DNA of 37,269 nucleotides from Nitrosomonadales bacterium (GTDB taxonomy: Bacteria > Pseudomonadota > Gammaproteobacteria > Burkholderiales > Gallionellaceae), in the NCBI GenBank assembly GCA_023259015.1, contig JAHFRC010000001.1:1-37269 (forward strand), in the 5' to 3' direction. Below, one piece after another: positions 23,911 to 31,188 of the stretch. Numbering within the stretch: the stretch's first letter is position 1; every line of letters starts with the position of its first letter. The notes beneath the pieces are model-generated. The model was not told where the DNA came from. It ran no database searches and was given only the letters and a program-made list of their open reading frames with translations. The translations under genes were made by a program, and so were the position numbers.

Positions 23911-25863
23911 TCATTGCTGTATTGTTTCCTCATCTGGTACCGGGCTTGGGCAGGTGGCTTCGGCGCGTGCCGCTTCCTCCAGCCTTCCGGACTGTTTGTA
24001 TATTTCCGAGAGCAGGCAATATGCCCGTCGGTCGGGACTCTCCTGCAACAATGCGGCGCGTAGTGCAGTTTCCGCTTCAACAGGTTGCCCGTAACTCATC
24101 AGCGCAAGGCCAAGTTTATAGAAGGCCGCCCCACGCAGCGGTTCCGGGAGGCTTTGCGACCCGGCCGCAGAGCGCAAGTGGGATATGGCGTGTTTATATT
24201 CATGCATGTCAAGCATCCACAGCCCGGCGTTGTAGCGCACCGATGCATCATCGGGAAATTGCCTTGCCAGATGATCCCACAGCAATTTGAGCCTCTGTTG
24301 ATAGTGTCCCCAGACGTGGCGCATGGATGGATTCCAGTTGACCAGATCAGGCGGTTGCTTGAGTATGGATCCCAGATTTTGCAGAAGAGCCGCAGCCTCA
24401 TGAGGATTGCCAGTTGATACGCTTTTGATATGCACGGCATTGTCGGTATAGACCAGTTTAAGCAATACATTGCGCAGCTCGGGAGAGTTTATGTTATTGG
24501 CTGTCTCGCCCGCATCGCGATACAATCTTTGGGGCAGTTGGTAATCGTTTATTTTAATTGTGGCAGGCAGGTAGTATCCAGGGTAAGCGCGCAAATCGGC
24601 GTCTATGATCGCTTCGAAACTGCGCCAGTCGCGTACCCGTTCAACGGTTTGCAAGCCCCACGACAATGCGATTAAGAGCAACATGGCCGTGCGCGGCAAG
24701 GGTTTCAGGCGCCAGACAAGGGCAACAAGCAACAATATGGCCGGCCATGCTGCGAGGGCTAAGTAGCGGTCGGAAACAAGCGTGGGCGATGCATAGGAAA
24801 CCAGTTGCATGTAGGGCATGCAAAATAATAAAAAAACAACCAGAGTAAAATATTCCAGCGACCTTTTGCGCAGGAGCATCACCCCGCAGGCCATGGCCGC
24901 CGCCAGAATTGACATCCCCAGTACGACCATGGCTGGAAGATACGGATCTTCCAGCACCATGTAATAGAAATGGCGGTTTTCCGGTGAAACGGCAAGACGG
25001 GCCAGCCAACCCAGCACGGCTAATGTCCGGGTGGCTGCCTCAGTTCCGAAATAAACGGGAACCCCTGTAACTCCCATAACTCCTGTATCTCCCGTGCCGC
25101 CGCTAGCGGCAATAAATATCCGGAACAGGAGCCCTGCCAGCAGCAATATGGCGAGAGGCCATAGCAACTGGAAGCGATGCCTGTGCTGTGCTGAGGTGTC
25201 GAGCCAGAAGGCCATCCAGAGCAGGGCGATGACTGGCGCCACGGCAACATAGGATGCTTTCGACAGCATCACCGCCGCAAATGCAACCATGGCTGCGGCG
25301 GCATGGGGCGCGGAAAGCCCTTTCTCCCGCCGGGCGCGCACGGCAAGCCACAGCGCAAGCATCGAAAACAGGTTGGGCAGCACGTACTTGCGCCCGCTGA
25401 TCCACACTACGGGTTCGACCAAGGTGGGGTGCAGCGCAAACAAGGCGGTGACCGCAGCAGCAGCCCATGGTGCGCCGGCGGCGTCCGCCGGGCGGAAATA
25501 GCGCCATAGTTCTGCCGTGGCCGCATATGCCAGCGGCAGGCAGAGCAGGTGCAACAGAATATTGTGCATCCGGAGCGCGGATGGGTTCAGGCCAAACAGC
25601 TTGATGTCGATCCAGTAAGAAAAGTCGCGCAGGGGGAGGAATTCGGAAAAACTGGTGTATGGTTCGGTAAAAATGCGCCACAGTCCGGATAGATGCAATC
25701 CAGCCAGCTTGATGTTGTCAGTGAGGTAAAGCTTATCGTCGGAAACAAACGGGTAGTCGAGCGCCTGCAGGTAGGCGGTTGCCGCTGCTATCACGCTGGC
25801 CAATACCAGCGCCAAGGGCGCAAATCGCCGCAGGCGTTCGATGAAAAGGGGTGACGGATCCAT
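23911..25863 (-). CDS. GT-C/TPR membrane glycosyltransferase-like protein, copy 4
   Basis: A 650-residue paralogue, the longest of the five. The acidic pair SDD is at D42/D43, followed by SYWIDIKLFGLNPSALRMHN and LFALHPTLVEPVVWISGRKYVLPN, then about ten TM helices and the C-terminal TPR-like repeats. An inserted loop reading GGTGDTGVMGVTGVPVYFG, absent from the other copies, is encoded by a 9-bp tandem repeat. The gene follows the hexapeptide acyltransferase gene by 25 bp, so it is likely the last gene of the run GT2, sulfotransferase, two EmrE-like proteins, acyltransferase. That placement makes it the best-supported terminal transferase for that module. Confidence 0.86.
   Translation of the reverse strand: MDPSPLFIERLRRFAPLALVLASVIAAATAYLQALDYPFVSDDKLYLTDNIKLAGLHLSGLWRIFTEPYTSFSEFLPLRDFSYWIDIKLFGLNPSALRMHNILLHLLCLPLAYAATAELWRYFRPADAAGAPWAAAAVTALFALHPTLVEPVVWISGRKYVLPNLFSMLALWLAVRARREKGLSAPHAAAAMVAFAAVMLSKASYVAVAPVIALLWMAFWLDTSAQHRHRFQLLWPLAILLLAGLLFRIFIAASGGTGDTGVMGVTGVPVYFGTEAATRTLAVLGWLARLAVSPENRHFYYMVLEDPYLPAMVVLGMSILAAAMACGVMLLRKRSLEYFTLVVFLLFCMPYMQLVSYASPTLVSDRYLALAAWPAILLLVALVWRLKPLPRTAMLLLIALSWGLQTVERVRDWRSFEAIIDADLRAYPGYYLPATIKINDYQLPQRLYRDAGETANNINSPELRNVLLKLVYTDNAVHIKSVSTGNPHEAAALLQNLGSILKQPPDLVNWNPSMRHVWGHYQQRLKLLWDHLARQFPDDASVRYNAGLWMLDMHEYKHAISHLRSAAGSQSLPEPLRGAAFYKLGLALMSYGQPVEAETALRAALLQESPDRRAYCLLSEIYKQSGRLEEAARAEATCPSPVPDEETIQQ
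25061..25096 (-). repeat. Four-unit 9-bp tandem repeat in GT-C/TPR copy 4
   Basis: On the plus strand the units are ACCCCTGTA, ACTCCCATA, ACTCCTGTA and TCTCCCGTG. They encode the Gly/Thr/Val-rich loop unique to this paralogue, just before the conserved YFG. Because the unit length is a multiple of three, changes in copy number would alter loop length without breaking the frame. Confidence 0.6.
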
Positions 25864-25888
25864 TTATGTTGACATCCAACTTATCGGT

Positions 25889-26464
25889 TCATCCGTTTTT
25901 GCCTGATGTGTCGCCGCTGTTCTCCGTCCTGCCTCTGATCAGGCGCGCTGGGTTGCCAGCCATGATTGAGTTCTCCTGGATATCTTTTGTTACGACGCTA
26001 CCGGCGCCGATAACGCTGCTTGATCCAACCTTTACACCCGGCAAGATGATCGCGTTCGCCCCGATCCAGACATGGTCACCAACTACAATATCGTTGCCGG
26101 CAAGCTGCGACAAGTCATTTAAGTCATGCCCCGATGCAAAAAAACAAACGTTAGGCCCAATGTAAACATCGTTTCCAATCACAATCTTGTGGCTCCCTTT
26201 GAATGCCGGGAAAAATTGGGCGCCACGGTTGACGCTCACGTCGTCGCCCATTTCAACGAGCCATGGAAATTTGATATAAATGCCATAGTCAAAGAAAACG
26301 TGCTTTCCCGTTCGTCCAAGCATGAGCCGGAAACCAAGGTTCCTGATGAACGGCGGCATCAAATCAAGGAAGGCCTGTAGCAGGTGGATGAAATAGACAT
26401 ACAGCTGATTGAATGTGCGCATGCGAACCTTGCTGCGGAACAAGAATTTTTTAGACACCGGCAT
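25889..26464 (-). CDS. Left-handed beta-helix (hexapeptide) acyltransferase
   Basis: A 191-residue protein. From about residue 70 it shows hexapeptide repeats: VIGNDVYIGPNVCFFASGHDLND carries the catalytic-type His, then IVVGDHVWIGANAIILPGVKVGSSSVIGAGSVVTKDI, and the closing MAGNPARLIRGR typical of the maltose/galactoside O-acetyltransferase group. It probably acetylates a sugar or lipid-linked glycan in the cytoplasm. The N-terminal 60 residues are basic and partly hydrophobic. AAGGTGG sits about 7 bp upstream of the ATG. It is 29 bp downstream of the second EmrE-like gene and 25 bp upstream of GT-C/TPR copy 4, and shares their operon. Confidence 0.88.
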   Translation of the reverse strand: MPVSKKFLFRSKVRMRTFNQLYVYFIHLLQAFLDLMPPFIRNLGFRLMLGRTGKHVFFDYGIYIKFPWLVEMGDDVSVNRGAQFFPAFKGSHKIVIGNDVYIGPNVCFFASGHDLNDLSQLAGNDIVVGDHVWIGANAIILPGVKVGSSSVIGAGSVVTKDIQENSIMAGNPARLIRGRTENSGDTSGKNG

Positions 26465-26493
26465 AACTAACCACCTTTGGCAAAATCATCCCG

Positions 26494-26817
26494 TCAATAA
26501 TTGAATATGAAAATTCCTGCCACGATAAAAGCCATCGCAATCATATGCCGCTTTGCGATGATTTCATCGAGAAATATGCGGGACATGACAAGCACCAATA
26601 CATTCGTAAAGGCTGTGCTCATGTAAACAGCCGCCAGCGAAAGATTAAGCAGGGCCAGATAACTGAACGCAGGCACAATGATAAACGTGCCCAGGGCCGA
26701 GAAGAGGAATACTCTCCTTGCCCGCACATAATACATCTTGAACAGCAGTTGGCCGGTTGCGGTGGCGAATAACGCGATTGCCAGGCAGAGCAAGGACGAG
26801 GCCACTTTAAGGCTCAC
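26494..26817 (-). CDS. EmrE/EamA-like small membrane protein, ArnE/ArnF-like half-transporter B
   Basis: A 107-residue protein with four TM helices. The conserved end reads AAVYMSTAFTNVLVLVMSRIFLDE followed by the last helix and IFIFNY, as in SMR/EamA half-transporters. The start is GTG, overlapping the stop of the preceding gene as GTGA. It is paired with a second small EamA-like gene, as ArnE and ArnF are, and lies in an operon with an ArnC-like GT2 enzyme. This suggests a heterodimeric flippase for a polyprenyl-linked sugar. A drug-efflux role is less likely in this setting. Confidence 0.8.
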   Translation of the reverse strand: MSLKVASSLLCLAIALFATATGQLLFKMYYVRARRVFLFSALGTFIIVPAFSYLALLNLSLAAVYMSTAFTNVLVLVMSRIFLDEIIAKRHMIAMAFIVAGIFIFNY

Positions 26818-27200
26818 GCTTCCGGCATCATCGGCTTGCCAGGCCGGGGCGTTGCGCCGTCTTCACGTGTCACCAGAACGACAACACCAAACGTGATGAA
26901 GAGCGTGCCCACAATTTTGCCCACGCCAATACTCTCCCCGTACAGGGCGGAGATTGCCAGGATCATCGGAAAAAAGATGCTGGTCAGCGGATAGGAATCG
27001 CTCAGCGGAAAACGCCGATGAATGGCGGCCCAGAACATCACACGCAGCAGGTTGATGAGTGCCACGAGCATGATGATGCCGACAATGACCAGCAAAGCCG
27101 GATGCCCCATGTCAGCCGCCTCCTTGAGCACAATTGCGCTCAGGAGATTGAGGGCAACCGCAATACTTACCAGCAGGAGCGGTAACAAACGTTGTGTCAT
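26814..27200 (-). CDS. EmrE/EamA-like small membrane protein, ArnE/ArnF-like half-transporter A
   Basis: The track ORF begins at 27260. The likely start is the ATG at 27200 (MTQRLLPLLLVSIAVAL), which overlaps the sulfotransferase stop as ATGA and removes a hydrophilic leader, giving 128 aa. Four TM helices are visible, with LKEAADMG after the first and TSIFFPMILAISALYGE in the third, matching the SMR/EamA fold. ArnF is also about 128 residues. With the next gene it probably forms a two-subunit flippase for the lipid-linked sugar made by the GT2 enzyme of this operon. Confidence 0.8.
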   Translation of the reverse strand: MTQRLLPLLLVSIAVALNLLSAIVLKEAADMGHPALLVIVGIIMLVALINLLRVMFWAAIHRRFPLSDSYPLTSIFFPMILAISALYGESIGVGKIVGTLFITFGVVVLVTREDGATPRPGKPMMPEA

Positions 27201-27958
27201 GACATGCCCCTCCAGCACGACAGATCCAGGCCGAAATGCTCGGCCAGTCTTATATTCCACGGCCTGAGCTGTTCTGCCAGCGCGTCGCCCAAGCTGTCCG
27301 GAATTTTATACTCCATGCGGTCATCGCAGCCCGCGTTTACCCGCATATTAAGGCTTGACGGCAGTGCGGCTTTATCAAGGCCAAGCCGGATATACAGGTT
27401 TTCGATCGCTTCCTTATTGCCGATGAACTGTTCGGTGACGAGCAAAATAAGGTGCTCCCTGCCGACATGCCGCTCCCAGAACTCCAGATACTGCATATAC
27501 TTTCCGCGCTCCATGTATGCGTGCGGCGAGGCAGAGGTAACATTGCGGTCCCACATCGGAATACGCTCCGCTTCCTTAAGCAACGCACGCTCGATATCAT
27601 ACGGCTCCAACCCATGCTCTCTTGTGAAGTAGTAATTTGAAATGGCGCGTTCAACGGGATCGCGAAGCATCACGATGATCATGGCTTCCGGAATCATCGA
27701 TTTGATATTGCAGGCGACATCTTCCCGCTCTATATAGGACGTGCCCTTCTCACCCAGCCATATGTCTGGCGCAGCACCATGGAAATACCGCTCGCGGTAG
27801 GCGTCGTATCCGGCGGCAACGTTTTTTGGATCGAGAAAGTATTTCGGCTCAGGCCGGAGGGGTTTTGCCATGAATACGCCCGGGTGCGCTTCAAGGATAT
27901 TCCACAGATATGAAGTCCCTGAGCGCTGGGCGCCCACTATAAACAAATGCCTATTCAC
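27197..27958 (-). CDS. PAPS-dependent sulfotransferase
   Basis: The track ORF starts at 28045, but a GTG at 27958 (VNRHLFIVGAQRSGTSYLW) has AGAGA about 8 bp upstream and overlaps the GT2 stop by 8 bp. This start gives 253 aa and places the PAPS-binding loop at the N-terminus as usual. GAQRSGTSYLWNIL is the 5'-phosphosulfate loop and IVMLRDPVERAISNYY the 3'-phosphate motif of the Sulfotransfer family. Cytosolic enzymes of this type sulfate sugars, lipids or other small acceptors. Between a polyprenyl-phosphate GT2 and a flippase pair, it probably sulfates the lipid-linked sugar or its precursor. A sulfated surface glycan is the simplest prediction. Confidence 0.88.
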   Translation of the reverse strand: MNRHLFIVGAQRSGTSYLWNILEAHPGVFMAKPLRPEPKYFLDPKNVAAGYDAYRERYFHGAAPDIWLGEKGTSYIEREDVACNIKSMIPEAMIIVMLRDPVERAISNYYFTREHGLEPYDIERALLKEAERIPMWDRNVTSASPHAYMERGKYMQYLEFWERHVGREHLILLVTEQFIGNKEAIENLYIRLGLDKAALPSSLNMRVNAGCDDRMEYKIPDSLGDALAEQLRPWNIRLAEHFGLDLSCWRGMS

Positions 27959-28883
27959 GAACGATCTCTTTGATATGGTATGGCTCGGCGTGGCTGCCCT
28001 GGTTAATGAGCCGAACCAGATACTCTCCCAGCATGCCGAGCACAAACAGCGTCATGCCATTAAAGAATGACAGGAGTACGACGACGGTTGCCCAACCGGG
28101 TACACTGGTTCCCACAAGAAAAGCTCTCGATAAATAAAAAATACTGAACATAAAACTCAATGCAGCCGTCAGTAGCCCGATTCCCGCCACCAGCCGGAGC
28201 GGGTAAGAGGAATAGTTGAATAGCAGTTCGGAAACCAGTTTGACTATGCGCCATATATTGTAATTGCTTGTGCCAACGCTGCGTTCATGGTGATCAACCA
28301 GGACATTCGCTCTGTTTGTCGAGAACATCAGGACAAGGCCGGGAACATAGGGGTAGCTCGTTTTGTACTGGCACGCGCGCGCTATGACATCGCGATGGAT
28401 AATGCGGAAATTGGTCAGTACAAGATCTTTCTGTCCGTGAAATATCTTCCTGTTGATTAAACCAACGATCCGGCTCCCAATGCGTCGCACAAGCGGATGT
28501 TTCTTTTCCCTGAAGCGCCCGACCACCAAGTCATAACCCTCGGCAGCCTTCTCGATCAGTTTCTTTATTTCTTCCGGCGGGTTTTGCATGTCATCATCCA
28601 TAGTGATGACATAATCTCCATGAGATTGCCGGAAACCGCAGAGGTTTGCCGCGTGCTGGCCATAATTGCGCAACAGGTTTACCGCGATGACCTCCCGATA
28701 TTCATGTGCCTTTTGTCGTATCACGTCCCAACTGCCATCAGGGCTTCCATCATTGACCATGATGAGCTCGAATTCCAAGCCTTCCCGCCGGAAAAAGGCC
28801 ACGGTTCGTTCAATGGTCTCGCCGACTATTTTTTCACTGTTAAAAACAGGAATAACCACGCTGTACTTCAAGCTTGCACTCAC
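27951..28883 (-). CDS. GT2 polyprenyl-phosphate glycosyltransferase, ArnC-like
   Basis: A 310-residue GT-A enzyme with YSVVIPVFNSEKIVGETIERT, MVNDGSPDGSW, RNYGQHAANLCGF and the metal-binding TMDDDMQNPPEEI, then two C-terminal TM helices (about 230-255 and 265-290). This is the ArnC/DPM1 group, which loads a sugar onto undecaprenyl phosphate. The start given is GTG 28883; a TTG at 28871, with AAGGTGAG upstream, may be the real one (LKYSVVIP). It leads the run sulfotransferase, two EmrE-like genes, hexapeptide acyltransferase and GT-C/TPR copy 4, an Arn-like order with extra modifying enzymes. It is distinct from the GtrB-like enzyme at 19505, whose acidic motif is SADLQ. Confidence 0.9.
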   Translation of the reverse strand: MSASLKYSVVIPVFNSEKIVGETIERTVAFFRREGLEFELIMVNDGSPDGSWDVIRQKAHEYREVIAVNLLRNYGQHAANLCGFRQSHGDYVITMDDDMQNPPEEIKKLIEKAAEGYDLVVGRFREKKHPLVRRIGSRIVGLINRKIFHGQKDLVLTNFRIIHRDVIARACQYKTSYPYVPGLVLMFSTNRANVLVDHHERSVGTSNYNIWRIVKLVSELLFNYSSYPLRLVAGIGLLTAALSFMFSIFYLSRAFLVGTSVPGWATVVVLLSFFNGMTLFVLGMLGEYLVRLINQGSHAEPYHIKEIVRE

Positions 28884-29158
28884 CTTCTTGCAGTCCTTTT
28901 GGCTAACTAACTTACTGAAATTTGAATTTCAGGGCAGGAATCGAATCTTCAAATTAATGCGGCATGCAACGGAAATTCTGGATGAATGCCTGCTATGCAT
29001 TTTTGCACCGATAGCTTTCGCTCACCTGTGGGCTTTCTTGCGCTACATTCTGATTATACACAAGGAGCATGGCATGTTCGAGGTCGCCAAACGCTGGGAC
29101 TCGTGTCCCATTAACAGCTTTATCCGTTGCGGTTAGCTCGAAAGATGGTGTGGCTGGC

Positions 29159-31090
29159 TCACCGAGCAGTTTCCTTATTGGATGCGCGATTAGGGCAACT
29201 TGCTTCGGCGCGCGCCGCTTCCTCCGGCCGCCCTGTCTGTTTGTACACATCCGCGAGCAGACAATGCGCCCGCAAGTCGGGTATCCGCTGCTCTAATGCG
29301 GCACGTAGCGGGGCTTCCGCTTCAGCAACTTGCTCGCTGTTTATCAAGGCAAGACCAAGGCTATAGAAAGCAGTCCCGCGCACGGATTCCGGAAGCTGTT
29401 GCGACTCGGTTGCGGCGCGCAAATGAGCTGCTGCGTTCTTGTGTCTAAGTGTATCCACCATCCACAATCCGGCGTTGTAGCGTACTGGTGCATCGTCCGG
29501 AAATTGTTCGGCCAAACGCCTCCATTGCCAGGTAAGCAATATGTTTTTACAGTAATACCAGGCGTAGCTCATGGACGCATTCCATTCGACCTGGACAGGC
29601 GGTTGCTTAAGGGTGAGCCCCAAATTTTGCAGGAGAGTCACCGTTTCATGTGGATTGGCAGTTGTCGCGTCTTTGGTGCGCATGGATGCCCGCGTTATCC
29701 CGCTCATGATGTCGCGTAACACGGGGACGGTTATGCTGTTGGCTGTCTCACTTGCTTCGTGGAATAATGAATGCCTTAATTGAATCTCCATAATATACAT
29801 AGCAGGCAAATAGTATCCTGGGTAGGTGCGTAAATCGGCGCTCATCAGCGCTCCGAAACTGCTCCAGTCGCGTGTCCTCTCAGCGGTTTGAAAACCCCAA
29901 GGCAACGCAATGGCAAGCAGCAACACTATGCGTGATACTGGTCTTAAGCGCCAGCAAAGGGCAACAAGCAACAGCACGGCAGGCCATACCGCAAGGGCCA
30001 GATAACGGTCTGCAACGAGCGAGGGTGCTCCATGCGGGAGCAGTTGTATATAGGGTATGCATAGCAGTAAAAATGCAGCCAGGGCGAATCCCTCCAGCGA
30101 CCGTTTGCGCAGGAGCATTATCCCGCCGGCCAATGTTGCTGCCAGAACCACCGCCCCCAGTGCGGCCATTGCGGGCAGGCGCGGATCCTCAAATACCGGG
30201 TAAAAGAAATGGCGGCCTTCCGGGCTGACAGCAAGACGGGCCAGCCAGCCCAGCACGGCCAATGTTCGAGTGACCGCCTCTACTCCAAAGTAAAATGGAA
30301 ACCCGTCAAAACCTTTGTTATGGACGATAAAAATAAGGGTCAACAATCCCGCCAGAAATAATATGGCGAGGGGCCACAGCAGCAGGGAGCGGCGTCTGTG
30401 CGGCGCCGGGATGTCGAGCCAGAAGACCACCCAGAGCATGGCAATGACTGGCGCCACGGCAACATAGGATGATTTCGACAGCATGACTGCTCCAAATGCC
30501 GCCAAAGCTGCGGCGGCATGCGGCGCAGAAAGGCCATGTTCCCGCCGCGAGCGCACAGTGAACCACAGCGCAAGCATCGAGAACAGGTTGGGCAGCACGT
30601 ACTTGCGTCCGCTGACCCACACCACGGATTCGACCAGCGCCGGATGCAGCGCAAACAAGGCGGCAACCGCCGCCGCCGCCCATGGCGCACTGGCGGCGTC
30701 CGTCGGGCGGAAATAGCGCCATAATTCAGCCGTGGTTGCATATACCAAGGGCAGGCAAAGCAGATGCAACAGGATGTTTTGTGTCCGGGAAGCTGCTGGA
30801 GTTGAGCCGAAAAGCTTTATGTCGAGCCAGTAAGAGAAATCACGCAGTGGAAGAAATTCAAAACAGCAATTATATGGCTCGATAAAGAGGCGCCATAATT
30901 CGCTCAGGTGCAGTTCCAGCAGCTTTTTATTTTCGGGGATATAGCTTATGTCGTCAGAAATGAACGGGTAGTCAAGTGCTTGCAAGTAAGCGGCAACTGC
31001 CATTGCCGCAGCAGCCAATATCAGCGCTATGGGAGCATATTGCCGCATCCGTGCGCGGGATGGGGTAGGGTTCGTTTTTTCCGGGTTCAT
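29159..31090 (-). CDS. GT-C/TPR membrane glycosyltransferase-like protein, copy 5
   Basis: A 643-residue paralogue closest in its N-terminus to copy 3 (MNPEKTNPTPSRARMRQYAP). The acidic pair SDD is at D46/D47, followed by SYWLDIKLFGSTPAASRTQN, which departs from the FGLNPxxFRxHN seen in the other copies, then LFALHPALVESVVWVSGRKYVLPN, about ten TM helices and the TPR tail ending SCPNRASNKETAR. The loss of the LNP and of the histidine in this block may alter activity. Its ATG overlaps the stop of a 3' remnant of another copy (ATGA). About 275 bp separate its stop from the GT2 gene; that spacer holds no convincing gene. Confidence 0.85.
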   Translation of the reverse strand: MNPEKTNPTPSRARMRQYAPIALILAAAAMAVAAYLQALDYPFISDDISYIPENKKLLELHLSELWRLFIEPYNCCFEFLPLRDFSYWLDIKLFGSTPAASRTQNILLHLLCLPLVYATTAELWRYFRPTDAASAPWAAAAVAALFALHPALVESVVWVSGRKYVLPNLFSMLALWFTVRSRREHGLSAPHAAAALAAFGAVMLSKSSYVAVAPVIAMLWVVFWLDIPAPHRRRSLLLWPLAILFLAGLLTLIFIVHNKGFDGFPFYFGVEAVTRTLAVLGWLARLAVSPEGRHFFYPVFEDPRLPAMAALGAVVLAATLAGGIMLLRKRSLEGFALAAFLLLCIPYIQLLPHGAPSLVADRYLALAVWPAVLLLVALCWRLRPVSRIVLLLAIALPWGFQTAERTRDWSSFGALMSADLRTYPGYYLPAMYIMEIQLRHSLFHEASETANSITVPVLRDIMSGITRASMRTKDATTANPHETVTLLQNLGLTLKQPPVQVEWNASMSYAWYYCKNILLTWQWRRLAEQFPDDAPVRYNAGLWMVDTLRHKNAAAHLRAATESQQLPESVRGTAFYSLGLALINSEQVAEAEAPLRAALEQRIPDLRAHCLLADVYKQTGRPEEAARAEASCPNRASNKETAR

Positions 31091-31188
31091 TGCGCTGCTT
31101 CTTCATTAGCAACGCGAACGGGGCAACTGGCTTCGGCACGTGCAGCTTCCTCGAACTGTTTAGTTTGTCTATACACTTCAGCCAATAT
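31087..31188 (-). pseudogene. 3' remnant of a sixth GT-C/TPR paralogue
   Basis: The 33 codons upstream of copy 5, ending at a TGA that overlaps its ATG, read ILAEVYRQTKQFEEAARAEA then SCPVRVANEEAAQ. This aligns throughout with the tails of the full paralogues (copy 2: LLAEVYKQTKRPEEAARAQASCPGRV). The rest of that copy is gone. The SPINDLY-like gene joins directly at this point, and its last codons (DIG, stop) are read from the remnant in another frame. The segment is too short for the ORF track. Confidence 0.8.

Noticed and set aside
28957-29136. A plus-strand reading frame with one hydrophobic stretch (LLCIFAPIAFAHLWAFL) in the spacer between the GT2 gene and copy 5
   Set aside because: It has no ribosome binding site, lies opposite to the direction of its neighbours and shows no recognisable family. 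It is too weak to call a gene.
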